Shown piece by piece: positions 41,026-49,069 of a DNA stretch of 64,000 bases. The stretch comes from Clostridiales bacterium (GTDB lineage: Bacteria > Bacillota > Clostridia > Oscillospirales > Acutalibacteraceae). The position numbers and the translations under genes were made by a program. The stretch is taken from NCBI GenBank assembly GCA_024684435.1, contig JAIKWV010000014.1, positions 1 through 64,000 on the forward strand, written 5' to 3'. Numbering within the stretch: position 1 is the stretch's first letter; each line of letters opens with the position of its first letter. Under the pieces are notes generated by a model that saw only the letters and a list, made by a program, of their open reading frames with translations, was not told the DNA's origin and did not search any database.

Positions 41026-42192
41026 ATGAATGAAACAGCAGTAAAAAACGCAGTAGAAAAATTTGAGTCATTGGTTCGCGCTCAGCTTGAAAGAGCCGAA
41101 AATATCAAGGCTCAGGGAGATTTTGTGGACTATAAATCTCTTGATAAGATCATAATCGGCGTATGCGGCGGCGACGGAATAGGTCCGATCATAACTAAGG
41201 AATCGGCGCGAGTTCTGCAGTTTATCCTTGAGGATAAGGTAAAGACCGGAAAGATAGAGTTCAAATTTATTGACGGTCTTACTATAGAAAACAGAGTGAA
41301 GGCTAATAAAGCCATACCCGACGATGTTCTTGAAGAACTCAAAACATGCCACGTTATACTTAAAGGTCCCACCACCACGCCTCAGGCGGGTGATCCCTGG
41401 CCGAACATAGAGAGCGCCAATGTGGCAATGAGAAAAGCTCTTGATCTTTTCGCAAACCTCAGACCGGTAAAAGTGCCGGAGGAGGGGATAGACTGGACAT
41501 TTTTCCGTGAGAATACCGAAGGTTCATATGCTGTAGGTTCAAACGGCGTCAATGTTACAGATGATCTTGCCATGGATTTTGTCGTCACCACTCAGGAGGG
41601 TTCGGAGCGCATTGCAAAGCTTGCGTATGAATATGCGAGAAGAAACGGCAAGAACAGAGTGTCCATCGTTACCAAGGCCAACGTCATAAAAACAACAGAC
41701 GGCAAATTCCTGAATATTTGTAAGAATATCGGCAAGGATTATCCGGAGATAACCACCGACGAATGGTATATCGATATTATGACAGCGAAGCTTATAGATA
41801 AAAAGCGCCGCACGGATTTCAGGGTGTTTATCCTGCCTAACCTTTACGGCGACATAATTACGGACGAAGCCGCTGAATTCCAGGGCGGTGTGGGTACCGC
41901 CGGCAGTGCGAATATCGGTAAAAAATATGCGATGTTTGAGGCTATCCACGGTTCGGCTCCCCGCATGATAAGGGAGGGCAGAGGTGTCTATGCCGATCCC
42001 TGCTCAATGCTCAGAGCAACGGTGATGCTCCTGTCCCATATCGGAGAGCAGGAAAAGGCTGATCTGCTTGAACGCGCTCTTGATATTTGTATGCTGGAGG
42101 AAAAGAAACTTACCATTACCGGCCGCGATACCGGCTGTACCTGCTCGGAGTTTGGCGATTATGTAATGGAGACTCTTAAAAAGATCATGTAA
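41026..42192 (+). CDS. icd: Isocitrate dehydrogenase, isopropylmalate dehydrogenase-like family
   Basis: 388 residues. Visible: GVCGGDGIGPIITKES at the N-terminus, LKGPTTTP, the phosphate/substrate loop RENTEGSYAVGSNG, the active-site Tyr/Lys region and NLYGDIITDEAAEFQGGVGTAGSANIG, then AMFEAIHGSAPRM. These place it among NAD(P)-dependent isocitrate dehydrogenases; with aconitase upstream, isocitrate is the likely substrate rather than isopropylmalate or tartrate. Coenzyme choice is not certain. Ends at a bidirectional terminator shared with the spoVM transcript. Confidence 0.92.
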   Translation: MNETAVKNAVEKFESLVRAQLERAENIKAQGDFVDYKSLDKIIIGVCGGDGIGPIITKESARVLQFILEDKVKTGKIEFKFIDGLTIENRVKANKAIPDDVLEELKTCHVILKGPTTTPQAGDPWPNIESANVAMRKALDLFANLRPVKVPEEGIDWTFFRENTEGSYAVGSNGVNVTDDLAMDFVVTTQEGSERIAKLAYEYARRNGKNRVSIVTKANVIKTTDGKFLNICKNIGKDYPEITTDEWYIDIMTAKLIDKKRRTDFRVFILPNLYGDIITDEAAEFQGGVGTAGSANIGKKYAMFEAIHGSAPRMIREGRGVYADPCSMLRATVMLLSHIGEQEKADLLERALDICMLEEKKLTITGRDTGCTCSEFGDYVMETLKKIM

Positions 42193-42205
42193 ATTGAGAT
42201 ACTGT

Positions 42206-42245
42206 AAAAAAAAGAGGAGCAGTCCGGGTGACCGCTCCTTTACCT
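42206..42245. terminator. Bidirectional terminator between icd and spoVM
   Basis: GGAGCAGTC (42216-42224)/GACCGCTCC (42230-42238) with one mismatch. On the minus strand it is followed by TCTTTTTTTT, an excellent T-run for the spoVM transcript; on the plus strand by TTTACCTTTTTAAT. Confidence 0.85.
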
Positions 42246-42263
42246 TTTTAATATGGATTGACA

Positions 42264-42350
42264 CTATGCGGCGTCGGTCTTTTTTATGCCGAATATCAAC
42301 CGCAGCAAACCGCTCAATACCTTTGGACTTCTAAGAACGACTATTTTCAT
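42264..42350 (-). CDS. spoVM: Spore morphogenesis peptide SpoVM
   Basis: 28 residues. The peptide (MKIVVLRSPKVLSGLLRLIF at its start, ending GIKKTDAA) closely follows Bacillus SpoVM: MK, a hydrophobic/Leu start, a Pro at position 9, then an amphipathic helix with basic residues and a basic C-terminus. SpoVM binds the convex forespore surface and anchors the SpoIVA coat ATPase. The ribosome site AGGGGTGAT is nearly perfect. A 49-codon membrane peptide gene ends 20 nt upstream and the terminator follows 20 nt downstream. The call rests on length, pattern and the ribosome site, without a search. Confidence 0.83.
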   Translation of the reverse strand: MKIVVLRSPKVLSGLLRLIFGIKKTDAA

Positions 42351-42370
42351 ATCATCACCCCTAAAAAGTG

Positions 42371-42520
42371 TCAGCATCTGCTGTTTACGGCGATACCGGC
42401 GGCGATAAGTACAACTGCGATTATTATCACGGTTAACGTGCTCGGAAAGCACCTTGCCGTTATCAATCCCAGGCTGAAAGCAATGCACAGCGAGCCGTTG
42501 AATCTTCCTCTGCACCCCAA
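42371..42520 (-). CDS. 49-residue Cys-containing membrane peptide upstream of spoVM
   Basis: TTG start at 42520 with GGTGAT just upstream and an in-frame stop directly before the TTG. The product has a short Cys/Arg/Gly start (GCRGRFNGSLC), a hydrophobic stretch, RCFPS, and a membrane helix TLTVIIIAVVLIAAGIAV, ending in NSRC. The stop lies 20 nt before spoVM, with the spoVM ribosome site between. Its pattern recalls unnamed Cys-rich one- or two-helix peptides of Clostridia. Function unknown; a sporulation-time membrane role is a guess. Confidence 0.5.
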   Translation of the reverse strand: MGCRGRFNGSLCIAFSLGLITARCFPSTLTVIIIAVVLIAAGIAVNSRC

Positions 42521-42577
42521 TTATATCACCGATCCCGTAAGCTTTATCTTAAAACAGCAAATTGCCGTCCTGATTTC

Positions 42578-42606
42578 ATTATATACAAATGTGATTTTTA
42601 TGTGAG
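42578..42606 (-). promoter_or_regulatory. Possible promoter for the small peptide-spoVM pair
   Basis: Minus strand CTCACA (42601-42606), 17 bp, TATAAT (42578-42583). The -10 is perfect, the -35 is 4 of 6. No clear sigma-E or sigma-K pattern was recognised. Confidence 0.4.
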
Positions 42607-42650
42607 TCAATAATTTAATTCACAAAAAATAAATAATTGTAAATGTAATG

Positions 42651-42679
42651 TTGACGGTTTATAATAAATATTATAAAAT
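42651..42679 (+). promoter_or_regulatory. Putative promoter of the TVP38/DedA-galK operon
   Basis: TTGACG (42651-42656), 17 bp, TAAAAT (42674-42679), divergent from the spoVM transcript. Confidence 0.65.
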
Positions 42680-42724
42680 AGATATGTATGTGGACTTATA
42701 CCAACTCAGAACGGAGCGTTTCCA

Positions 42725-43462
42725 TTGAGTGCATCAAGTGCGCAGAAAAAGAACCAGGCGAGAAAAAGATTACTTAATTTTTTAGGCGGACTACTGTTGA
42801 CGTTGGCAGTGGTCTTGGTTGTTATTTGGATTTGTTCAAGAGATCCCGAAATAATGGGATGGTATGCAAAATATCAGACGAGTCTTACCAATATGGAGAC
42901 AAGAATAATGTCCATTGACAATGTGGTAATGCTGATTTCTGCGATCCTGCTGTTTTATCTGATAAAAAGCGTTGTTCCCATTATCCCCATATCTGCGCTT
43001 TGTTTCCTTGTTGGCGCGGTCATGCCCCTATATGCCGCCGTTTCAATAAATATCCTGGGGCTTACTATAATGCTCACTGTCAAATTCTTCTGGGGCAGAA
43101 AGCTGGGCGGTGGCAGTGTACACAGCGTACTCCAGAAAAATGAGAGCATATTGAGGTTCTTTGAACATGACGGAAATGCCAACCCGTGGATACTGTTCGT
43201 TACAAGGCTTGTGCCTATCTTTCCGGTAAACAGTGTAAGCCAGCTTTACGGAGCTATAGGTTTTGATTATCCCAGTTTTCTTATTGTTTCCTTAGGCGGT
43301 TTTATGCCGAATCTTGTTTCTTATACGATAGTCGGTCGCCATATGTATGACCCGTTGTCGTCAAAATTCCTGATACCGTTGATCATTATTATAGCGATAA
43401 CAGGCGTATCGATCCTTGCCGTTAACGTTATACTGACAAGGTTAGGGGAGGGAAAAAAATGA
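42725..43462 (+). CDS. TVP38/TMEM64 (DedA-like) membrane protein
   Basis: 245 residues; TTG start 8-9 nt after CGGAG. A basic cytoplasmic start (SAQKKNQARKR) precedes a membrane helix, then the VTT-domain pattern: IPISALCFLVGAVMPLYAAVSINILGLTIMLTVKFFWGRKLG, FVTRLVPIFPVNSVSQLYGAIGFDYPSFLIVSLGGFMPN, and a C-terminal helix. The R-(x)5-P-(x)2-N-like motif in the second re-entrant loop is the family's conserved feature. DedA/TVP38 proteins are lipid scramblases or carrier-lipid flippases. Overlaps galK by 4 bp. Confidence 0.9.
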   Translation: MSASSAQKKNQARKRLLNFLGGLLLTLAVVLVVIWICSRDPEIMGWYAKYQTSLTNMETRIMSIDNVVMLISAILLFYLIKSVVPIIPISALCFLVGAVMPLYAAVSINILGLTIMLTVKFFWGRKLGGGSVHSVLQKNESILRFFEHDGNANPWILFVTRLVPIFPVNSVSQLYGAIGFDYPSFLIVSLGGFMPNLVSYTIVGRHMYDPLSSKFLIPLIIIIAITGVSILAVNVILTRLGEGKK

Positions 43463-44742
43463 TAACTACCGATTTACTTATAAAAAAACTCAATGCCGGC
43501 GAGCCTGTGGGCGACATTTGCAAGGTATATTGTAATGAAAGCGAACGCAAGTATCAATCAGGCAGACTGATAAGGCTGGCAGGGGAGTTTGAGCGGCTTT
43601 TCGGAGCGGGCAGGAACGTTTCCGCCTTCCGCGCCCCCGGCAGAACAGAAATATGCGGCAACCATACCGATCATAATAACGGCAAAGTGCTTGCGGCTGG
43701 TGTAAATCTTGATGCGATATGTTTAGCCGCCGTTTCGGACAAGCCAGTGGTCAACGTTAAATCCGAAGGCTACGCGATGAACGTTATAGATCTTGATATC
43801 CTTGAGCCTGTAAAAAGTGAGACCGGAAGATCTTCATCGCTGGTAAGGGGAGTTTGCGCCGGATTTAAAGAGCGCGGATACAATATAGGAGGCTTTGACG
43901 CAACCACCGCATCCGACGTTATTTCCGGTTCCGGTCTTTCATCTTCCGCAGCTTTTGAGGTGCTTATCGGCACTATACTGAACCACCTGTTCAACGACGG
44001 CAGGGTGGACGCGGTGGAAATAGCCCAGATAGCTCAGTACGCCGAGAATCGTTTTTTCGGCAAGCCCTGCGGACTTATGGATCAAACGGCGTGTTCGGTG
44101 GGCGGATTTATCGCGATAGATTTCAAGGATCCAGGTTCACCTGTGGTGGATAAAGTTGATTTTGATTTTTCCTCCTGCGGCAGCAGTCTCTGCATAACTG
44201 ATACAGGCGGAAGTCATTCCAATCTTACAGACGAATATGCCGCTGTCAGGCAGGAGATGGAGGCAGTTGCCCGCGCGTTGGGCAAAACGGTTTTAAGGGA
44301 ACTGACATACGGTGATATAATTAAGAATATATCCCTTATCCGCAGTGAGGTCAGCGACAGAGCCGCTCTCAGGGCGATACATTTTTACGGTGAGAACCAC
44401 AGGGTGGACAAAGAGGTCGAGGCTCTGAAATCAGGCGATTTTGAGGCATTTAAGCGTCTTGTTACAGAGAGCGGTTATTCTTCATATATGTACAATCAAA
44501 ACGTGTTTACCCCCAAGCTTAAGGGCAGTCAGCCTGTTGCGCTTGCCCTGTGTCTGAGTGAGCAGCTTTTAAAGGATAAAGGCGGTTGGCGTGTCCACGG
44601 CGGAGGCTTTGCCGGGACTGTTCAGGCTTTTGTGGACAACGATATGATCGACCTGTACAAGAGTACAATGGAGTCGGTTTTCGGGGAAGGCTGCTGTTAT
44701 GTGTTATCAATAAGCCCTCTGGGCGGAGCTAAAATATTTTAA
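43459..44742 (+). CDS. galK: Galactokinase
   Basis: 427 residues, GHMP kinase family. The galactokinase signature FRAPGRTEICGNHTDHNNGKVLAAGVNLD, the phosphate loop ISGSGLSSSAAFE, the catalytic-base region MDQTACSVGGFIAIDF and the C-terminal GGWRVHGGGFAGTVQAFV are all visible. It phosphorylates galactose at C1. The protein has an extra N-terminal stretch (about 45 residues) relative to short forms, common in Clostridia. No galT or galE is nearby; a sugar isomerase-like gene follows 12 bp downstream. Confidence 0.94.
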   Translation: MITTDLLIKKLNAGEPVGDICKVYCNESERKYQSGRLIRLAGEFERLFGAGRNVSAFRAPGRTEICGNHTDHNNGKVLAAGVNLDAICLAAVSDKPVVNVKSEGYAMNVIDLDILEPVKSETGRSSSLVRGVCAGFKERGYNIGGFDATTASDVISGSGLSSSAAFEVLIGTILNHLFNDGRVDAVEIAQIAQYAENRFFGKPCGLMDQTACSVGGFIAIDFKDPGSPVVDKVDFDFSSCGSSLCITDTGGSHSNLTDEYAAVRQEMEAVARALGKTVLRELTYGDIIKNISLIRSEVSDRAALRAIHFYGENHRVDKEVEALKSGDFEAFKRLVTESGYSSYMYNQNVFTPKLKGSQPVALALCLSEQLLKDKGGWRVHGGGFAGTVQAFVDNDMIDLYKSTMESVFGEGCCYVLSISPLGGAKIF

Positions 44743-44754
44743 GGAGAGTTTGTA

Positions 44755-45669
44755 ATGAAAATCGGTGTTGTAAGCGCTATCTTTGACGGATTCAGTTTTG
44801 AGGAAATGATCGATACCGTATCTCAGCTGGGATACAAATGCGTAGAGGTGGCATGCTGGCCTCAGGGCAAGGCGGAGCGCAGGTATGCCGGAGTTTCTCA
44901 TATCAACGTGGACAATATGAATGACGCATACGTTGCGTACATTCGTGATTACTGCGCGAAAAAGAACGTTGAAATATCCTCTCTTGCTTACTATCCCAAC
45001 AATCTGGACGGCGACCTTGCAAAGCGCAGTTTTGCAAACGAGCACCTTAAAAAGGTCATTCTTGCCTCTGAAAAACTTGGCGTGAATATGGTCACCACGT
45101 TTATCGGCAGGATGCAGGATAAGACGGTTGACGAAAACCTTGCGGAAGTTCAGAAGGTATGGACTCCGATAGTTGAATTCGCCAAGGAACACAATGTAAA
45201 GATCGGAATAGAAAACTGCCCCATGCTGTTCTGGGAGGATCAGTGGCCGGGCGGTCAGAATATTGCCACAACGCCTGCAATATGGCACGAGCTTTTCAAA
45301 ATTTTACCTTATGATAATTTTGGTCTCAACTACGATCCCTCTCATTTTATTTGGCAGATGATGGATTATATAAAGCCCATTTATGAGTTCAAGGACAAGA
45401 TATTCCACATACATTTTAAGGATATCAAAATATATAAAGATAAGCTTGATGACTACGGTATCATGGCGTATCCGCTTCAGTTCATGGCTCCTAAGATCCC
45501 CGGTCTCGGAGATATTGATTGGGGCAAGTTCGTTTCGGCGCTGACAGACATAGGTTATGACAGCTTTGCCTGCGTCGAGGTGGAGGACAGAGCCTTTGAA
45601 GGCAGCAGGGAAAAGAGGATCGATTCCGTCGCCCTGAGCAAGAAATATCTGGACAATTACGTTATCTGA
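44755..45669 (+). CDS. Xylose isomerase-like TIM barrel sugar isomerase/epimerase
   Basis: 304 residues, AP endonuclease 2/IolE-like superfamily. Metal-ligand segments fit the family: GIENCP (Glu), NYDPSHF (Asp, His), FHIHFKD (His) and CVEVED (Glu). The N-terminal KIGVVSAIFDGFSFEEMIDTVSQLGYKCVEVACWP is the usual first barrel unit. The substrate cannot be read; position in a galactokinase operon suggests sugar or polyol isomerisation. Strong AAGGAGAG site precedes the ATG. Confidence 0.9.
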   Translation: MKIGVVSAIFDGFSFEEMIDTVSQLGYKCVEVACWPQGKAERRYAGVSHINVDNMNDAYVAYIRDYCAKKNVEISSLAYYPNNLDGDLAKRSFANEHLKKVILASEKLGVNMVTTFIGRMQDKTVDENLAEVQKVWTPIVEFAKEHNVKIGIENCPMLFWEDQWPGGQNIATTPAIWHELFKILPYDNFGLNYDPSHFIWQMMDYIKPIYEFKDKIFHIHFKDIKIYKDKLDDYGIMAYPLQFMAPKIPGLGDIDWGKFVSALTDIGYDSFACVEVEDRAFEGSREKRIDSVALSKKYLDNYVI

Positions 45670-45688
45670 GAAAGGAACCTGACTTTTT

Positions 45689-46531
45689 ATGGCACCTTTG
45701 ATTTTGGACGGTAAAAAGCTTGCAGGGGAGATAGAGCAGGACTTATCGTCGAGAGTTGAAAAAATAATCGAGAAAACGGGATATAAACCGGTCCTTGCCA
45801 CGATCATCGTGGGGGAGGATCCGGCTTCGGTCACCTATGTCAGAATGAAGGGCAACGCCTGCAGACGTGTCGGTATGGATCCTCTCAAGGTGGAAATGCC
45901 GGAAAACACTACTACGCAGGAACTTGTTGATAAAATCAACGAGCTGAACAACGACTACCGTGTGTGCGGTATTTTGCTGCAGCACCCGGTGCCTTCCCAT
46001 ATAGATGAACAGAAGTGCTTCAATACGATTTCCAGGGAAAAGGACGTTGACGGAGTAAATACCGACAGTTTCGGCGCAATGACCATGGGTCTGCCTGCTT
46101 TTTTCAGCGCCACGCCATTTTCTATTATGTCTTTAATAAAAAGATACGGCGTTGAATTGGACGGTAAAGAAGCTGTAGTCGTCGGCAGAAGTCCCATTCT
46201 CGGAAAACCCGTTGCAATGATGCTGTTAAACGAAAACGCCACAGTGACCATCTGCCATTCACACACCGTTGATCTGCCCAAGATAGTCAAACGGGCGGAT
46301 GTTGTTGTTGCCGCTGTAGGTAAACCTAAATTTATACAGGCGGATTGGATAAAGGAAGGCGCCGTGCTTATAGACGCGGGATATAATCCCGGAAATGTGG
46401 GAGATATAGACCTTGAAAATGCTGCGCCAATATCCTCGGCATACACCCCGGTACCCGGCGGAGTAGGACCGGTCACCATAGCCAAGCTCATGGAGCAGAC
46501 GGTCATAGCGGCGGAGAAAAAAATTTTATAA
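45689..46531 (+). CDS. folD: Bifunctional methylenetetrahydrofolate dehydrogenase/cyclohydrolase
   Basis: 280 residues, full length. Motifs: [17 protein letters not shown] with the catalytic Lys, [14 protein letters not shown] (family QLPLP variant), [10 protein letters not shown], the NADP site [24 protein letters not shown] and the C-terminal [19 protein letters not shown]. It links 5,10-methylene-THF and 10-formyl-THF, giving one-carbon units for purines and for formylation of initiator tRNA. AGAAAGGA lies upstream. Its convergent neighbour is the HepT/MntA module. Confidence 0.95.
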   Translation: MAPLILDGKKLAGEIEQDLSSRVEKIIEKTGYKPVLATIIVGEDPASVTYVRMKGNACRRVGMDPLKVEMPENTTTQELVDKINELNNDYRVCGILLQHPVPSHIDEQKCFNTISREKDVDGVNTDSFGAMTMGLPAFFSATPFSIMSLIKRYGVELDGKEAVVVGRSPILGKPVAMMLLNENATVTICHSHTVDLPKIVKRADVVVAAVGKPKFIQADWIKEGAVLIDAGYNPGNVGDIDLENAAPISSAYTPVPGGVGPVTIAKLMEQTVIAAEKKIL

Positions 46532-46550
46532 TTTATATTAAAAACCATAT

Positions 46551-46588
46551 AAAAACGGCTGTTCACCGATTTAACGATGAGCAGCCGT
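46551..46588 (-). terminator. 38-bp repeat copy 1, terminator after hepT
   Basis: Identical over 38 bp to 47332-47369. It contains an ACGGCTG/CAGCCGT stem and, on the minus strand, ends in TTTTT, so it terminates the mntA-hepT transcript and may also limit folD read-through. Confidence 0.85.
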
Positions 46589-46640
46589 TAACTTATGAAG
46601 TTATAAAGTAAATCAAAATGATTAGATTATTTGTATTTTA

Positions 46641-46979
46641 TTAAACAATTAAACTACTAACAGACTGTACAAAGTTATCCATTTCGTCAAAAATTATCTC
46701 AACAATAATTGACCAGTTTACGCCTTCATAGTTATGAACCAACCTATGACGAAGACCCGAAACAACGGTCCATGGAATGTCGGGATTACTGTTTTTGAAT
46801 TCCTGACTCAAGCCGTAAACCTGTTCTCCGATATTATACAAAGGGGTGGTAACTGCCCATTGTAAAAATTCATCGGTTAAGAGCGATTCTTTTGTTATTG
46901 AGCGTTCTTCCATCTGTGACCGCAGGGCAGACCAAAGCTTAACGATATTTTTAAGTCTTTCATTATCTGATATTTTCAT
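46641..46979 (-). CDS. HepT-like HEPN ribonuclease/toxin
   Basis: 112 residues, all helical. The HEPN active-site motif Rx4H is present as LRHRLVHNYEGV, with the Tyr two residues after His that MntA AMPylates in characterised HepT proteins. ATG at 46979 overlaps the end of the nucleotidyltransferase gene by 4 bp (ATGA). HepT toxins cleave RNA (or tRNA 3' ends) unless neutralised by tyrosine AMPylation. The pair is bracketed by 38-bp repeats. Confidence 0.92.
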   Translation of the reverse strand: MKISDNERLKNIVKLWSALRSQMEERSITKESLLTDEFLQWAVTTPLYNIGEQVYGLSQEFKNSNPDIPWTVVSGLRHRLVHNYEGVNWSIIVEIIFDEMDNFVQSVSSLIV

Positions 46980-47266
46980 GCTATTTTTATGCCCTCCTTC
47001 ATAACACTGTTAAAGAAAGGTGTTCCGTGATCCAGTTCGCAGATTTCAAATACATCAACATTTTTACCGATCATATTGCTGAGGTCTTCCGCAAAAGCGA
47101 AGATATTTGATTTTTTAAAGTTGTGACCGCCGAATACAACAATGTCAACATCGGAATCAGCTGTTTCATCGCCCCTTGCATAGGAACCGAATAACAGCGC
47201 ATATTCTGCATTGTATTTTACAAGCAGAGTTTTTATTGATTTTTCAATTTCAGCCCGTGTTATCAC
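46976..47266 (-). CDS. MntA-like minimal nucleotidyltransferase antitoxin
   Basis: 96 residues; GTG start at 47266 after AAAGGAGTGA. The nucleotidyltransferase motif GSYARGDETADSDVDIVV (GSx10DxD) is intact, followed by NVDVFEI, the third acidic strand. It should add AMP groups to HepT tyrosine to silence it. Antitoxin is upstream of toxin, the usual order for this family. A promoter (TTGATT-17-TATAAT, 47300-47328) belongs to the module. Confidence 0.92.
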   Translation of the reverse strand: MITRAEIEKSIKTLLVKYNAEYALLFGSYARGDETADSDVDIVVFGGHNFKKSNIFAFAEDLSNMIGKNVDVFEICELDHGTPFFNSVMKEGIKIA

Positions 47267-47299
47267 GACAAGTCACTCCTTTCAAATTATCTATACATA

Positions 47300-47328
47300 A
47301 TTATATCCTACATAAAACAAAAAATCAA
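47300..47328 (-). promoter_or_regulatory. Promoter of mntA-hepT
   Basis: Minus strand TTGATT (47323-47328), 17 bp, TATAAT (47300-47305). Confidence 0.7.
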
Positions 47329-47331
47329 CAC

Positions 47332-47369
47332 AAAAACGGCTGTTCACCGATTTAACGATGAGCAGCCGT
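47332..47369 (-). terminator. 38-bp repeat copy 2, terminator after rubrerythrin
   Basis: Second exact copy of the 38-bp sequence at 46551-46588. On the minus strand it follows the rubrerythrin stop by 23 bp and ends in TTTTT, so it is probably the original terminator of that gene. Confidence 0.85.
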
Positions 47370-47392
47370 AATTATTTATGTAGTTTTGAATA

Positions 47393-47935
47393 TTAACCGA
47401 AATACCTCTCAAGCAGACCCTTGAAAGCCTTGCCGTGTCTTGCTTCGTCCCTTGCCATCTCGTGTACCGTGTCATGGATAGCGTCAAGGTTTGCCGCTTT
47501 GGCTCTCTTCGCAAGATCAAACTTGCCGGCGGTGGCGCCGTTCTCAGCGTCAACTCTCATTTCCAGATTCTTCTTGGTGCTGTCTGTAAGGACTTCGCCC
47601 AGAAGCTCTGCAAACTTAGCGGCGTGCTCCGCCTCTTCATAAGCGGCTTTTTCCCAATAAGCGCCGATCTCGGCATAACCCTCACGGTAAGCTACTCTTG
47701 CCATTGCAAGGTACATACCCACCTCTGAGCATTCACCGGTGAAGTTAGATCTCAGGTCAGCGATAATGTCCTCGCTGGCGCCTTTTGCAACGCCTAAAAC
47801 ATGCTCTGCAGCCCAGGTCATGCCTTCTTCCTTAACGGTGAATTTTGAACCGTCAACGCCGCACTGGGGGCACTTTGCGGGGGCTTCGTCGCCTTCATAA
47901 ACATATCCGCATACGGGGCAAACAAACTTTTTCAT
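47393..47935 (-). CDS. Reverse rubrerythrin
   Basis: 180 residues; ATG at 47935 follows GGAGG. The rubredoxin domain comes first ([21 protein letters not shown], residues 4-25), then the diiron four-helix bundle with paired acidic/His ligands: [21 protein letters not shown] and [11 protein letters not shown]. The reversed domain order marks the clostridial oxygen- and peroxide-reducing type. It is encoded 66 bp after potD with no obvious promoter of its own, so it may be transcribed from upstream. Confidence 0.95.
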   Translation of the reverse strand: MKKFVCPVCGYVYEGDEAPAKCPQCGVDGSKFTVKEEGMTWAAEHVLGVAKGASEDIIADLRSNFTGECSEVGMYLAMARVAYREGYAEIGAYWEKAAYEEAEHAAKFAELLGEVLTDSTKKNLEMRVDAENGATAGKFDLAKRAKAANLDAIHDTVHEMARDEARHGKAFKGLLERYFG

Positions 47936-48001
47936 AGTGATAACCTCCAAAATTTAATTTTTGACATTGCAGAACTGATCCGCAATGATGATAGATAAAA
48001 A

Positions 48002-49063
48002 TTATTTCGCGTTATATTGTTTGACTTCCGTCCAGAGAGAGGAGAGAAGATCAAGTGTATCCTTGTCAAGATTGTGGAAATACTGAGACTTGACGGGGGT
48101 AGTGGGGTAAAGTATCTCGCTGTTCTTGAGGGAATATTCTTCATTGTTCCTTACAGCTGTATGGGGGCAGGCGTAGCAGATAGATTCCGCGTTTGCCAGC
48201 GCCATTTCGGGATCAAGCATAAAGTTTATATAAAGCTTTGCTGCGTCAACATTTTTTGCGTTTGTGGGAATGCAGAAGGAATCAACAAAAATATTTGTAC
48301 CTTCATCGGGGTAAACAAATTCAAGATCGTCGTTTACTTCCTTCATGGTAAGGAAATCTCCCGCGTAATAAGGCGCAACAGCCGCTTCTTCGTTCTCCAT
48401 AATGTCGAATACTTCATCCATGACGTAGGACTGAAGGACCTTTTTCTGATCCTTGAGCTTGTCTGCGGCAGCTCTCCAGTCTGCAGGATCTGTTGTATTA
48501 ACATCCTGACCGAGAATGTACTGAGCGATACCGAAAGCGTCACGGGAATTATTGAAGTTGAGTATCTTGTTTGTGTACCGGCTGTCCCACAGGATATTCC
48601 AGCTGGTGGGCTTTTCAGTAACCATTTTTTTATTATATATCAGTCCGACAAGACCCACAGTATAAGGTATGGAATATTCATTGTTTTTATCAAAGAAAAG
48701 CCCTTTATATTCCTCAGGGATATACTTATAGTTCGGAATATCGTTCATGTCGATCTTCTGAACCAATCCTTCTGAGATAAGGCGCTCTATCATGTAGTCG
48801 GAGGGAATGACCACGTCATAGCTTGCTCCGCCGCCGCTGAGCTTGGAATAAAGGACTTCGTTGCTGTCGTAATTGGTATAATTGACGTGTATTCCGGTAC
48901 GCTTTTCAAATTCTTTGTTGATGTCCAGACTGCCCTCTGAACCGTCGGAAATATATTCGCCCCAGTTAAAGACATTGATGACCTGGCGTTTGCCGCAGGC
49001 GCCCATGGATACCATACCTAAAACCAAAACCAACGCGCAAACCAATGAGACAATTTTTTTCAT
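48002..49063 (-). CDS. potD: Spermidine/putrescine-binding lipoprotein
   Basis: 353 residues. Lipoprotein signal MKKIVSLVCALVLVLGMVSMGACGK. The PotD fold begins VINVFNWGEYISDG, with GGASYDVVIPSDYMIERLI, IPYTVGLVGLIYNKKMV and the C-terminal FCIPTNAKNVDAAKLYINFMLDPE. The aromatic and acidic positions that clamp the polyamine (NWGEY, YAGD) are retained. Last gene of potABCD. Confidence 0.95.
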   Translation of the reverse strand: MKKIVSLVCALVLVLGMVSMGACGKRQVINVFNWGEYISDGSEGSLDINKEFEKRTGIHVNYTNYDSNEVLYSKLSGGGASYDVVIPSDYMIERLISEGLVQKIDMNDIPNYKYIPEEYKGLFFDKNNEYSIPYTVGLVGLIYNKKMVTEKPTSWNILWDSRYTNKILNFNNSRDAFGIAQYILGQDVNTTDPADWRAAADKLKDQKKVLQSYVMDEVFDIMENEEAAVAPYYAGDFLTMKEVNDDLEFVYPDEGTNIFVDSFCIPTNAKNVDAAKLYINFMLDPEMALANAESICYACPHTAVRNNEEYSLKNSEILYPTTPVKSQYFHNLDKDTLDLLSSLWTEVKQYNAK

Positions 49064-49069
49064 AATACA

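Noticed and set aside
42258-42605. A 115-codon plus-strand reading frame opposite spoVM
   Set aside because: It has no ribosome site, begins inside a terminator region, and its frame is the reverse of two small genes with good ribosome signals. Its hydrophobic stretch is the mirror of the small peptide's helix.
46551-47369. Insertion sequence carrying hepT/mntA
   Set aside because: The 38-bp copies are direct, not inverted, each is a terminator hairpin, and there is no transposase gene between them.
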